DNA from: Brevibacillus ruminantium
GTDB taxonomy: Bacteria; Bacillota; Bacilli; Brevibacillales; Brevibacillaceae
Length of the DNA stretch: 64,000 nt
Assembly (NCBI RefSeq): GCF_023746555.1
Contig: NZ_CP098755.1
Span: 508,501 to 572,500 of the forward strand
Direction of reading: 5' to 3'
Positions within the stretch are counted from its first letter, which is position 1; every line of letters starts with the position of its first letter. Of this stretch, positions 17,452-25,933 are shown piece by piece. Position numbers and translations under genes: made by a program. The notes beneath the pieces were generated by a model. The model had not been told where the DNA came from. It worked only from the letters and a program-made list of their open reading frames with translations, and made no database searches.

Positions 17452-18552
17452 ATGAGTACACATACGTTAGCAATTGGTTTGGATGGAATTGCGGTTGCGG
17501 AAACAGATTTGAGTCTGGTCGATGGAACCAACGGCCTGCTGGTTTACCGCGGTCACTGGGCACGTGATTTGGCGATTCATCATACGTTTGAAGAGGTAGC
17601 CTATCTGTTGTGGTACGGTCATCTTCCCAGCGAACGGGAATTGGCCGAGCTGCAAGACAAGCTGAAAGCAAATCGGGAGCTTCCCGCTCATGTCAAAGGC
17701 ATTCTTGATTTGATTCCATCTGATGTCGACATGATGAGTGTTCTGCGGACAGGTGTATCTGCGCTGGGTACTCCTGACCATGCATGGCCGCCTAGCCTGG
17801 AACAAGTGATTTCCCTGACGGCCAAAATGCCGACGATCGTTGCTCATCGCTATGCGCGTCTCGTTGGACGGGAGCCTCTTTCTCCTCGTACGGACCTGGG
17901 TCATACAGCCAACTACCTGTACATGCTGAAAGGCGCGGAGCCTCTTGCCGCTCATGTACGGGCATTGGATGCCTATCTGATCCTGACACAAGAGCATGGA
18001 ATGAACGCTTCTACCTTCTCTGGCCGTGTTGTCAGCTCCACACAGTCGGATCTGATCTCCGCGATCACGGCGGCGATCGGTGCGTTGAAGGGACCGCTGC
18101 ACGGCGGAGCGCCTTCCGAAGTTACCGAGATGATCGAAGCGATTGGGACCAAGGAAAACGCTGAGCCTTGGCTCCGGGCCAAGCTGGAGAGCGGCGGCCG
18201 TTTGATGGGCTTTGGACACCGCGTCTACAAAACCATCGACCCGCGCGCAACAGCACTGCGCGTCGTCGCCTCCGAGCTGTCCGCAGACGATCCGTGGTTT
18301 GATCTGGCGACACATGTGGAGCAGGTAGGCTTGAAGCTGCTGGACGAATACAAGCCGGGCCGCAAGCTGAACACCAACGTGGAGTTTTTCGCTGCTGCCG
18401 TGATGCGTGCCGTAGGACTGGATGATTCCCTCTTTACCCCGACCTTTGCTGTCAGCAGAGTGGTGGGCTGGAGCGCCCATGTTCTGGAGCAGGCGAGCAA
18501 TAACCGGATTATTCGTCCGCAATCCAATTACATCGGCTCGATGCCGGAATAA
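17452..18552 (+). CDS. citA: Citrate synthase (CitA-type)
   Basis: Condenses acetyl-CoA and oxaloacetate to citrate, entry to the TCA cycle. 366 residues, the same length as B. subtilis CitA. Signature segments: DGTNGLLVYRGH, HGGAPSEV, active-site GFGHRVYKTIDPRA and NVEFFAA, and the C-terminal FAVSRVVGWSAHVLEQ. I prefer ATG at 17452 (AAGGAG about 10 nt before) over the one at 17434, because family members begin close to this point. A LysR regulator gene precedes it by 118 nt. A terminator follows. No aconitase or isocitrate dehydrogenase gene nearby, which fits a stand-alone minor citrate synthase. Confidence 0.94.
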   Translation: MSTHTLAIGLDGIAVAETDLSLVDGTNGLLVYRGHWARDLAIHHTFEEVAYLLWYGHLPSERELAELQDKLKANRELPAHVKGILDLIPSDVDMMSVLRTGVSALGTPDHAWPPSLEQVISLTAKMPTIVAHRYARLVGREPLSPRTDLGHTANYLYMLKGAEPLAAHVRALDAYLILTQEHGMNASTFSGRVVSSTQSDLISAITAAIGALKGPLHGGAPSEVTEMIEAIGTKENAEPWLRAKLESGGRLMGFGHRVYKTIDPRATALRVVASELSADDPWFDLATHVEQVGLKLLDEYKPGRKLNTNVEFFAAAVMRAVGLDDSLFTPTFAVSRVVGWSAHVLEQASNNRIIRPQSNYIGSMPE

Positions 18553-18623
18553 ACCGTTGGTTGGGCACCGGGAACTGGCCAGATATCGGTCCGGCCCCAA
18601 GAGCCTAACGAGACGAAGAAGCA

Positions 18624-18666
18624 GAAACCCTTCAGGTGGAGTCGTACCCCTGAAGGGTTTTATCTT
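18624..18666 (+). terminator. Terminator after citrate synthase gene
   Basis: AAACCCTTCAGG pairs with CCTGAAGGGTTT, followed by TATCTTTT. Confidence 0.85.
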
Positions 18667-18848
18667 TTATAAGGCCCCGGCAGACAGTGGATTTCATATT
18701 CTTCTCCTAAATGTAAGAGGCGGGAAAGTCAGTGTATCGGGTAGCCTGGATTCCAAAAGCTGAAAGTGCAGAGAGGCTTTGCGTATCCCGGGAAGTTTTG
18801 AGATGATAACGGAAAGAAAGGATTTCGAGAAGGAGCTGGAGCCAAATT

Positions 18849-19877
18849 ATGACGAACATCAAGCTGGATTCGCCATTTCAATTCAAGGGATTGACACTGA
18901 AAAACCGCATTGTCATGCCTCCGATGTGCCAGTATTCCGTCGAAGCCAAGGACGGCGTGCCGAACGATTGGCATTTTGTTCACTACGTATCCCGGGCCGT
19001 AGGCGGAGCGGGTCTGATCATTATGGAAATGACGGATGTCCACCCGGATGGCCGGATTACCGATTATGATCTGGGATTGTGGTCGGATGAGCAGATTCCC
19101 GCATTCGCCTGGATCATCTCCGAAGTACATAAATACGGGGCGAAAATCGGCATCCAGATCGCCCACGCCGGACGCAAGGCCCAGGATGCCGAGGTCCCGG
19201 TCGCACCGTCTGCGCTCCCTTTTAATGAGAAGTTCAAGACGCCGCGCGAGCTGACGACCGCAGAAGTAAAAGAGATGGTGGAAAGGTTCCGCGACACAGC
19301 ACGCCGGGCAGTGGAAGCAGGGGTGGATACCATCGAGCTGCACGGAGCGCACGGCTACCTGATTCATCAGTTTCATTCTCCGCTGACCAACAGACGCGAG
19401 GATGAGTACGGACAAGACCCGGCGCTGTTCGGGATTGAAGTGATCCAGGCGGTGAAAAGCGTATTGCCGCCAGAGATGCCGCTGATTATGCGCGTATCAG
19501 CCGTAGAGTATGTGGACGGAGGCTACGGGCTGGACTACAGCACGGAGCTGTGCCGCCGTTATCAGGAAGCTGGCGTCGATCTCTTCCATATCACCAGCGG
19601 CGGAGAGGGGCCCATCGGTTCTGCAGGCAAACCCGGCATTCATCCCGGCTATCAGGTGCCGATGGCTCGCGCGATCAAGGAAGCGTTGAATGTTCCTGTC
19701 ATCGCGGTCGGCATTCTGGATGATCCGCATCTGGCAGCAGCCACGCTGGGGAATGGAGATGCCGATCTGGTCGCGATCGGGCGCGCTATGCTCCGCGATC
19801 CTTACTGGGCGCTTCATGCAATCAAAAGTCTCCGAGGGGAGCCAGCCGTTCCGAAGCAGTACGAGCGCGCTTTTTGA
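18849..19877 (+). CDS. namA: NADPH dehydrogenase, old yellow enzyme family (NamA/YqjM-type)
   Basis: FMN enzyme that reduces activated C=C bonds and quinone-like electrophiles with NADPH. 342 residues, close to B. subtilis YqjM (338). Visible family features: redox-tuning Cys in MPPMCQYS (about 27), substrate-binding His pair region HGAHGYLIHQF, HAGRKAQ, and phosphate-binding VGILDDP/IGRAMLRDP near the C-terminus. This is the thermophilic-like/YqjM subclass, where that Cys replaces Thr. The binding site before the ATG is weak (GGAG at about 12 nt). It is a single-gene unit. Confidence 0.93.
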   Translation: MTNIKLDSPFQFKGLTLKNRIVMPPMCQYSVEAKDGVPNDWHFVHYVSRAVGGAGLIIMEMTDVHPDGRITDYDLGLWSDEQIPAFAWIISEVHKYGAKIGIQIAHAGRKAQDAEVPVAPSALPFNEKFKTPRELTTAEVKEMVERFRDTARRAVEAGVDTIELHGAHGYLIHQFHSPLTNRREDEYGQDPALFGIEVIQAVKSVLPPEMPLIMRVSAVEYVDGGYGLDYSTELCRRYQEAGVDLFHITSGGEGPIGSAGKPGIHPGYQVPMARAIKEALNVPVIAVGILDDPHLAAATLGNGDADLVAIGRAMLRDPYWALHAIKSLRGEPAVPKQYERAF

Positions 19878-19986
19878 TTGAATTTTGATAGAAACAATAG
19901 ATCATACATCCGTTGTAATTGCCCGTGTGAGCAAAGTTCCTTGCTTGCGCGGGCTTTTTTTACGTTTGGGAGCGGGGCTGTGGTGG

Positions 19987-20182
19987 AGAAGCATGTTTCC
20001 CTGCTCAGCTCCGTATTCCGCCCGCAAGGGGGGTATACACTGTCCGCTCCAGGGCGATTCGCGGGGGAGACGCAAAAGCCGCATCGCTCCGAGGTCATCC
20101 CAAAGTTGCGCTCCTTTTTCCCGCGAATCACCCCTCCGCTGAGCAAGGGCTCCACAGTCGCACCGCAGGGAAACATGCTTCT
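19987..20182. repeat. Structured inverted-repeat element, copy 1
   Basis: About 195 bp bounded by a perfect 17-bp inverted repeat, GAAGCATGTTTCCCTGC (19988-20004) with GCAGGGAAACATGCTTC (20165-20181). Inside are nested stems TGCTCAGC/GCTGAGCA (20002-20009 with 20138-20145) and GATTCGCGGG/CCCGCGAATC (20056-20065 with 20120-20129). A second copy in opposite orientation lies at 20509-20709 with clear but diverged similarity along its whole length. No transposase and no convincing coding capacity. Could be a MITE or a structured-RNA repeat. Confidence 0.8.
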
Positions 20183-20190
20183 TCGCGATA

Positions 20191-20508
20191 CCGGTGCTGA
20201 TAAAAGAATTGTGGGTGAATCGATGATGAAAAGCAAAGATAGAAACAAAGATAGACTACACAGATCAAAAACGTTGAAAGTAATATTATGATACAACGTT
20301 GATCGGTTAAGTTCTTGGCTCTTTCACAGATGAAAATTAAATGATTTCTAATTCAATGAAATGTAAAAAATGGATGTAACGTTTCTTTAGTGTTTGATCT
20401 GCTGACCGAAAGGCACTAGGTTTTTTAAACAAAATTAATTTGTTTTTTTAGCGCTTGGTATTACCTTCTTTTTTCATCATTAAGATTCCGCGGAGAAGCA
20501 AATGTCCG
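20191..20508. other. AT-rich spacer between the two repeat copies
   Basis: About 320 bp with no supported gene. It is clearly more AT-rich than its surroundings and contains only short frames without binding sites. I see no terminator or operator worth naming. Confidence 0.5.
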
Positions 20509-20709
20509 GAGAAGAATCATGGTTCCCTGCGGTGCGACTGTGAAGCCCCACTCAGCGGAGCAGTGGATGGCGGGAAAAAGGGACGCAACCTTGGGATGAC
20601 CACGAAGCGCTACTGCTTTTGCGGACCCCCGCCAGCCGCTGTGGAGCGGACAGTGAACCCTCCCTTGCGGGCGGAGTACGGAGCCAAGCAGGGAACCATG
20701 ATTCTTCTC
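20509..20709. repeat. Structured inverted-repeat element, copy 2 (opposite orientation)
   Basis: About 200 bp bounded by a 22-bp perfect inverted repeat (20509-20530 with 20688-20709; core GAATCATGGTTCCCTGC). Reverse-complemented, it aligns with copy 1 end to end. The two differences in the outer 17 bases (G/T and T/G) are both mirrored in the opposite arm. The inner stem is GGATGGCGGG (20565-20574) with CCCGCCAGCC (20628-20637), again changed in matched fashion relative to copy 1 (one mismatch). Confidence 0.8.
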
Positions 20710-20756
20710 GCTATGGCCACGTAGCACGTTACCCAAGCATGGAAACTACCACAAAG

Positions 20757-20785
20757 TTGACAGATAACGTTTCTCTTCCTATAAT
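20757..20785 (+). promoter_or_regulatory. Perfect-consensus sigma-A promoter of the DUF2325 gene
   Basis: TTGACA (20757-20762), exactly 17 nt, TATAAT (20780-20785). The leader then has a small hairpin AACCT-G-CTGA / TCAG-G-AGGTT (20825-20848) before the ribosome-binding site. Confidence 0.85.
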
Positions 20786-20873
20786 TAAACAAAAACCTAT
20801 CTAAATACTCGGTATTAAAAAGATAACCTGCTGAAGCATCAGGAGGTTTCCTGTACAAGGAGGGGAGAAGCTA

Positions 20874-21143
20874 ATGTCAGCCGTTCTGGTTATTGGAGGA
20901 GACCGTTTAGGCAATATCACCGATCTGCTGCATGATCGAGGTTATCAGCAAATTTACCATGTCACGGGGAGAAAGCATTCGCAATACAAAGTGAACATCC
21001 CGTCAGACACAAAAATGATCGTAGTGTTTACCGACTTCGTCAATCACAATCTGTCCTATCACGTCAAAAGTCAGGCCAAAGCGAAAAAGCTCCCCATCCT
21101 CTTCTGTAGAAGGTCGTTTACGATGATGGAGAAGATGCTGTAG
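20874..21143 (+). CDS. DUF2325 domain protein
   Basis: 89-residue protein that is essentially one DUF2325 domain: MSAVLVIGGDRLGNI at the start, ITGRK-like VTGRKHSQYK, and the conserved VVFTDFVNHNLSYHV. Such proteins occur alone or fused to other domains in Firmicutes; no biochemical role is established that I know of. AAGGAGGGGAG precedes the ATG, and the promoter is perfect consensus, so it may be expressed strongly. A terminator follows 24 nt after the stop. Confidence 0.9.
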   Translation: MSAVLVIGGDRLGNITDLLHDRGYQQIYHVTGRKHSQYKVNIPSDTKMIVVFTDFVNHNLSYHVKSQAKAKKLPILFCRRSFTMMEKML

Positions 21144-21167
21144 CGGCTGGCTGATCCCCTTGGAAGA

Positions 21168-21220
21168 AACAAGCCCCCACGCTGACCTTGCAGAAGGTGC
21201 GCTGGAGGCTTGTTTTTTCT
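21168..21220 (+). terminator. Terminator after DUF2325 gene
   Basis: AACAAGCCCCCACGC pairs with GCGCTGGAGGCTTGTT with few mismatches, followed by TTTTTCTTG. It could also stop the convergent chemoreceptor transcript. Confidence 0.75.
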
Positions 21221-21240
21221 TGTTTCAAGGAAAAAAATAC

Positions 21241-22971
21241 CTACACGGCTGCCTCCAATTCCGTCAGCAGCGAGATCACCTGGCTGGAGGCGAGTTGAAG
21301 CTGTTCAAAGGCTGCCTGCGCCCCGGCGATATTGTCTTCTTCATAGCACTGCACCGCTTGTTTGGCATAGGTGTGCACGGCTTTGTGAGGCTCCTCGAGC
21401 TGTGCAAATACGGGATGACCTTTGACTTGGTCAGGCAAATCTCCATAGTACCAGGTTCCCAACCGGCAAGCATGGTGTGAGGCGACCTGGTTGGAGTTCA
21501 ATGTTTCCAATCCCAGCAGCATGTTGTAGATTCTCCACTTCCACAGCAGGTGGTCGGTTTTCGCTACGCGGACAATATCCTTGGAAGAGAACTTGACGTT
21601 GATTGAAAAAAAGCTTTGCCGATAATCATCCATGTATCTGCTGAGTTCCAAAATAATTTTGGCAGTCTCTTTTGAGATCTCCTGCGAATGCGTGCTCAAA
21701 TCAAAAATAGTGGAGTTGCGTTCGGCGATATCCATCACCGTGGAAGACTGCTCCTCCGTCATGGCGGCAATCTGGGAGGTGGATTGACTGAGCCCCTGCA
21801 TCGCGTCCACAATCTTTTCCAGAGCAGAATCGGCCGATTGTGCATCATGGACGCTCTGGCCCACCAGTTTTCCGGTCTCGCCAATTTGTTGCATGACCTG
21901 ATGGGATACTTCCTGCAACGACTCCATATTGGCTGTAATCCGGGAAATCTGTTCTTTGGTATGCTCAGCGAGCTTTCGCACCTCAGTCGCGACCACGGAA
22001 AAACCTCGTCCATGCTCTCCGGCCCTGGCCGCCTCGATGCTGGCATTGAGTGCGAGCAGATTGGTTTGTTCGGCGATGTCCCGGATGATTTTAATAACGT
22101 CCTGGTTCAAGCCGATATCTTGGTGAAGTCGCTGGACTTGTTGAGCAACTTCGGTATAGACGTGACCAACCTTTTGGATATCCTCCAGCGCTCTGTTGAT
22201 GACTTCTTTGCTTTGTTCGGCGGATTGAACGGCCTCGTCCGTTACCTCAGCTACTTTGACCGCGTGGTTGGCGACCTCTTGGATGGAGGCGCTCATTTCC
22301 TCTGTCGCGGCCGTCACACTATGACACTCCTCGATCTGCTGATCCATCACAGTAATGAGTTGCTTTGTTGTGTCCAGTTGGGTCATGTGATTAAGCATGT
22401 CGGAGACTCCGAAGAGGAAGGATTTAAACGTTTCTTCCATATAGATTTCCACGATCAGCTGCTGATCGAATGCGGCCAGCTTCTGCACAGCCAGTACAGC
22501 CCGCATCATTTGATCGGGGCGATGATGCCATTTTTCCATGAGAATCGAAGTCATGGCCTGAATGAGCAAATGGTGAGCGGAAATGAAATGCTCGGCTGTC
22601 AGATGAATGCGGCTATGAACTTGTCCGATAGTAACTCTGTTCATGACATACTCATGGTCAATCCGGGCCTGCAGGAATTGATCCAGATAGCGCACCATGG
22701 TCTTGCGCAGCCGGTCCACAGTAGAATTGATCTGGATCAACTGCTGGAGATGCTCCACAGAGGTGATCGATGCATAAAACTGGTCGATCATCTCAGACTT
22801 ATGCGGCGCAATCACGTGGGAAGCTTCTCTGATCGCATCCAGTGTGTCCTGGGTGATCCCCATAAAAGCCAGGCGTTCCTGAATGTGATCTTCCACTTGG
22901 GTGATATTTGTCGAATGGGAATACTCCAAATAGTTTTTCCATGACTTTGGCTTTTTCGTAAACAGGTTCAT
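21241..22971 (-). CDS. Globin-coupled methyl-accepting chemoreceptor with C-terminal CZB zinc domain
   Basis: Soluble chemoreceptor of 576 residues with no membrane segment. The N-terminal protoglobin domain (about 20-190) has the proximal heme His, H119, in [10 protein letters not shown], as in B. subtilis HemAT, which senses O2. It is followed by a long coiled-coil signalling domain with the hairpin tip [35 protein letters not shown] that contacts CheA/CheW. The last about 110 residues form a chemoreceptor zinc-binding (CZB) domain: [15 protein letters not shown] and a later PHKAVHTYA supply the His/Cys/His/His ligands. HemAT itself lacks CZB (432 residues). It probably combines O2 and zinc/oxidant sensing (inference). 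Confidence 0.92.
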   Translation of the reverse strand: MNLFTKKPKSWKNYLEYSHSTNITQVEDHIQERLAFMGITQDTLDAIREASHVIAPHKSEMIDQFYASITSVEHLQQLIQINSTVDRLRKTMVRYLDQFLQARIDHEYVMNRVTIGQVHSRIHLTAEHFISAHHLLIQAMTSILMEKWHHRPDQMMRAVLAVQKLAAFDQQLIVEIYMEETFKSFLFGVSDMLNHMTQLDTTKQLITVMDQQIEECHSVTAATEEMSASIQEVANHAVKVAEVTDEAVQSAEQSKEVINRALEDIQKVGHVYTEVAQQVQRLHQDIGLNQDVIKIIRDIAEQTNLLALNASIEAARAGEHGRGFSVVATEVRKLAEHTKEQISRITANMESLQEVSHQVMQQIGETGKLVGQSVHDAQSADSALEKIVDAMQGLSQSTSQIAAMTEEQSSTVMDIAERNSTIFDLSTHSQEISKETAKIILELSRYMDDYRQSFFSINVKFSSKDIVRVAKTDHLLWKWRIYNMLLGLETLNSNQVASHHACRLGTWYYGDLPDQVKGHPVFAQLEEPHKAVHTYAKQAVQCYEEDNIAGAQAAFEQLQLASSQVISLLTELEAAV

Positions 22972-23021
22972 TGTTTGCCCCCAGTGTTCCTATTTTTCAA
23001 TTTTTTGCCATGTAAAATCAA

Positions 23022-23053
23022 AACCGACCCTATCAGGAAGATTAGGGTCGGTT
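23022..23053 (-). promoter_or_regulatory. Terminator-like hairpin in the chemoreceptor leader
   Basis: Perfect 11-bp stem: minus-strand AACCGACCCTA, 10-nt loop, TAGGGTCGGTT, followed by TTGATTTT. No minus-strand gene lies upstream that it could end, while a promoter-like sequence does, so it sits in the 5' leader of the chemoreceptor gene as a possible attenuator. Confidence 0.5.
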
Positions 23054-23445
23054 GCACTACTTACTCCCCGCCATTCAAGTGCCCACGTACAAACGGCAGA
23101 TCATCGTTTCCTCAATGATGTGTATAGGTATATTCTCAATGTGAAGGGAAATTATGGGTATCGCTCTCTCTTATAATATAAACATTTTCTAATGGCTTGT
23201 CCACAGGGCGGGGGATGAAATCATCAGATCGTCAATTTCTGCTTCCATTTCGTGGTAGAATAAGCATGGTTGCTATCCGAATGGCCTTTCCCGCTTGTTT
23301 CGCAGTAAATCTCCTCGGGTCGTTCGCAGATTTTCCATTCGAATGATTCAAAAGAATGTATCAAAAAAGGAGAAAAAGCACAATGAAACCATACGAAAAT
23401 AGCCTCGGCTGTGATAATCTCGGCGAGAAAAAGAGGGGGAATCCC
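23054..23445. other. Intergenic control region between chemoreceptor and GNAT gene
   Basis: Non-coding as far as I can see. It holds a minus-strand promoter candidate TGGACA-17-TATATT (23175-23203) and a weak hairpin ATCATTG/CGATGAT near 23110 in the chemoreceptor leader. Toward the GNAT gene there is an alternative ATG at 23383 behind AAAGGAG that opens in frame with the GNAT protein. Confidence 0.5.
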
Positions 23446-23928
23446 ATGAACATCCGGCATGTACGTGAAAGCGACTATGTACCAGTGATTTCAGTGATTA
23501 ATGACTGGTGGGGAGGACGGCAGATGGCCGACATGCTCCCCAAGCTCTTTTTTCAGCATTTTCAGGACACCAGTCTGGTCATGGAAAAGGAGGGCGAATT
23601 GCTCGGCTTTTTGATCGGGCTTGTTTCGCAGACGGACCCAAACCAGGCCTATATCCACTTTGTCGGTGTTCACCCCGCGTATCGAAAAGACGGGATCGCC
23701 AAGCAGTTGTACGAATTGTTTTTTGAGAAAGTAAAGCGGAAAGGGTGCAGGACAGTCCGATGCGTAACCTCTCCGGTGAATAAAGTGTCGATCGCCTTTC
23801 ACACCCGCATGGGATTTCAGGTGGAAATGGGAGATGGCGAGGTAGACGGCGTCCCCGTCACCACCAATTACGATGGAAAAGGGCATGACCGGGTTTTGTT
23901 TCTGAAGCATTTGGAACCACTGTCCTGA
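23446..23928 (+). CDS. GNAT-family N-acetyltransferase
   Basis: Acetyl-CoA-dependent acetyltransferase of 160 residues. It has the GNAT order: N-terminal MNIRHVRESDY, central strand YIHFVGVHPAYRKDGIAKQLYELFF with the acetyl-CoA pyrophosphate loop (R/Q-x-x-G-x-(G/A) present as RKDGIA), then SIAFHTRMGFQ near the end. I start at ATG 23446 (GAGGGGGA before it), which matches family N-termini. An in-frame ATG at 23383 with its own AAAGGAG would add 21 residues. Acceptor substrate unknown. Confidence 0.88.
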   Translation: MNIRHVRESDYVPVISVINDWWGGRQMADMLPKLFFQHFQDTSLVMEKEGELLGFLIGLVSQTDPNQAYIHFVGVHPAYRKDGIAKQLYELFFEKVKRKGCRTVRCVTSPVNKVSIAFHTRMGFQVEMGDGEVDGVPVTTNYDGKGHDRVLFLKHLEPLS

Positions 23929-23949
23929 CTTTACTGGAACATCTACAGA

Positions 23950-24765
23950 TTAATAAAGGACCATATTGCCTGTGCGCTTCATATGCCGCTCTGCCCTTTT
24001 TAACAAAAAGACGGATGCTGCCACCAATAGCGACAGTACGCCGGCCAACAGGAAAAGCTCCTGCGCCAGCTCCGTCAGACCGGAGCCTTTCATCAGCAAA
24101 GCGCGGATCAGATCAAGCGCATAGGTGAGCGGAAAGCAAAAGGAGAGCAGCTTCGCCCAAAAGGGAAAGGCGAGCGGCGGGAGTCTGACGCCGGAAAAAA
24201 TCAGCATCGGTTCATCCAATACCGTGTACAAAAAGCTGGCATCTCGCGAAAAGAGAAACAAAACGCTGAGAAAACCGCCCCAGACCACAGCCGAGCTGAG
24301 CAGAATCAAAAAGGAGAGCGGAATCGCCCACCAGCCGCTGATCTGGATACCGCCGACAAGCACCACGGCGAGCAGGGCAAAGGTAAAAAACAGCCAGACG
24401 CCTTCGAGGAGAGAGGAAAGAGAGCGTCCGTAGATGAAGACAAGCCGGTTCACCGGACTGATAAAGATCATTTCCATCGTGCCCGCCTGTCTTTCGAAGC
24501 TCATCTGCCAAGCAGATTGGACCAGACACCAGAAAAAGATATACCCCAGATAACCGGTCAACAGAAAGAGCGGAAGCTGATCGGGGGCGACGAAGCGGGC
24601 GAGCGGGCTGTCGGCTCCCATGCGAAACGGCGCGAAGGAGTAATACGCCGTGACAAACATGACGACAGGCCAGATCAGCAGGCTGAAGTAGACCATCCGG
24701 CTGTGAAAGGAGTGGCGATGCTCTTTTTTGATTTCGGCTGCGAGCAGTTGGAAGGTCTGTTTCAT
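23950..24765 (-). CDS. ABC-2 type exporter permease (second)
   Basis: Membrane permease of 271 residues with six hydrophobic segments, starting MKQTFQLLAAEIKKEHRHSFHSR and carrying the ABC-2 pattern RQAGTMEMIFISPVNRL. It overlaps the ATPase gene by 4 nt and is the last gene of the unit. With the ATPase and the separate permease at 25934-26752 it forms a drug- or lipid-type export complex. Substrate unknown. Confidence 0.88.
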   Translation of the reverse strand: MKQTFQLLAAEIKKEHRHSFHSRMVYFSLLIWPVVMFVTAYYSFAPFRMGADSPLARFVAPDQLPLFLLTGYLGYIFFWCLVQSAWQMSFERQAGTMEMIFISPVNRLVFIYGRSLSSLLEGVWLFFTFALLAVVLVGGIQISGWWAIPLSFLILLSSAVVWGGFLSVLFLFSRDASFLYTVLDEPMLIFSGVRLPPLAFPFWAKLLSFCFPLTYALDLIRALLMKGSGLTELAQELFLLAGVLSLLVAASVFLLKRAERHMKRTGNMVLY

Positions 24766-25748
24766 GCGCTTCTCCTTTCAGCCAGCTCCAAAATGACGTC
24801 CTCCAGTGAAGGCTGCTGTGTGCGAAGCTGCAGAACAGGGGACTGGTGGGCAGCCAGCAAGGAGAGCAGGGGAGCTGTCATATCCGTCTCACTTTGCAGA
24901 AGAACGCTCCAGCTTTGGGCGGGCGTCTCCACGATGTGCCACGTCCCGCCATGCTGGGTCACCATTTTTTGCAGGTCACGCTGGAGAGCGTCGGAGAGGG
25001 CAGGAATCTCCACCTCCAGTCTGGTCCCGTGTGCCAGCATCCGCGTCAGTGCGGCCGGAGTATCATGGGCGATGAGCCGGCCTTTGTCGATGATAAACAC
25101 CTCGTCACATAATTCCTCGACTTCATGGATGTAATGGCTGGTCAGAAGGATAGCTTTTCCTTGCTCCGCAGCCAAATGCTTGACATGTCGGCGCAACTGA
25201 CGGGCGATCGGGGCGTCCAGACCGAGCGTCGGCTCGTCGAGAAAGAGGTATTTCGGGTCATTGATCAGTCCGCGGGCGATTTGCAAACGCTGCTTCATCC
25301 CTTTGGAATAGCGCTCTACCGGGGTATCGGCTGCTTCCGTCAAACCGACCTGCTCCAGCAAAAAGTCGATTCTCTCTGTCATGCGGCTGCCAAACAGCCC
25401 GTAGAGACTGGCAAAATACTGGAGGTTTTCTCTTCCGGTCAGGCGCCAGTACAGCATTCGTTCACCGCCGGCGATCATGTTGACGAGCGCCTTTACCTGC
25501 CGATCCTCCCGTACAGCATCATAACCGTCTACCGTAATCGTTCCGTCGGTTGGTTCCAGCAGAGTGCTGCACATTTTGATCGTGGTGGTCTTCCCCGCCC
25601 CGTTGATTCCCAATAATCCGATAATTTTCCCCGGGCGCATGTGAAAAGAGAGGCCGCCCACGGCTTCCACCTCTCGCCATTGGCTGCGAAACAAGCCGCT
25701 TCTCTCCTTTACCCGGTAAATTTTCCGCACATCGTCAACGATCAACAT
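24762..25748 (-). CDS. ABC exporter ATP-binding protein (DrrA-like)
   Basis: ATPase of 328 residues that powers the adjacent ABC-2 permeases. Walker A GINGAGKTT (about 49-57), signature YSKGMKQRL, Walker B KYLFLDEPTLGLD, H-loop LLTSHYIHEVEEL. The N-terminal part resembles antibiotic-export ATPases such as DrrA, and the C-terminal 90 residues are the usual variable tail. AGGAGGG precedes the ATG. The expected permease partners are one on each side, both ABC-2 type. Confidence 0.93.
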   Translation of the reverse strand: MLIVDDVRKIYRVKERSGLFRSQWREVEAVGGLSFHMRPGKIIGLLGINGAGKTTTIKMCSTLLEPTDGTITVDGYDAVREDRQVKALVNMIAGGERMLYWRLTGRENLQYFASLYGLFGSRMTERIDFLLEQVGLTEAADTPVERYSKGMKQRLQIARGLINDPKYLFLDEPTLGLDAPIARQLRRHVKHLAAEQGKAILLTSHYIHEVEELCDEVFIIDKGRLIAHDTPAALTRMLAHGTRLEVEIPALSDALQRDLQKMVTQHGGTWHIVETPAQSWSVLLQSETDMTAPLLSLLAAHQSPVLQLRTQQPSLEDVILELAERRSA

Positions 25749-25933
25749 CTGCGAATCCCTCCTGTTTTTATCAAAATCCGGCAGCTACAGTCGTTTCTGC
25801 CGCTTGGGGAAACACCAAAGCCGGTATCGTCAGCCCTATCGGCCGACGCGTACACACGACAGTGTTTAAACACTTGATTAAAGCCGAGCACATTGCGCAA
25901 ACAACCTGAAAAAAGCCAAGCTTCCGCGCTAAA
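25749..25933. other. Gap inside the exporter cluster with a 14-bp palindrome
   Basis: 185 bp between permease 1 and the ATPase gene, unlike the otherwise tight spacing. It contains the perfect palindrome AGTGTTTAAACACT at 25861-25874, which could be an operator for a second promoter serving the ATPase and permease 2. No gene seen. Confidence 0.5.

Noticed and set aside
17467-18600. Minus-strand 377-codon frame opposite citrate synthase
   Set aside because: Shadow of a strongly conserved enzyme gene; no start context.
19814-20296. Open frames inside repeat copy 1 (and 20455-20736 in copy 2)
   Set aside because: They run across the structured repeat, lack binding sites, and differ between copies in ways that preserve stems, not protein.
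20191-20300. Possible 22-codon peptide (MMKSKDRNKDR...) between the repeats
   Set aside because: Short, highly basic, no clear binding site, no terminator linked to it.
21688-22944. 418-codon + strand frame opposite the chemoreceptor
   Set aside because: Shadow of the coiled-coil coding pattern; the minus frame has clear globin, signalling and CZB motifs.
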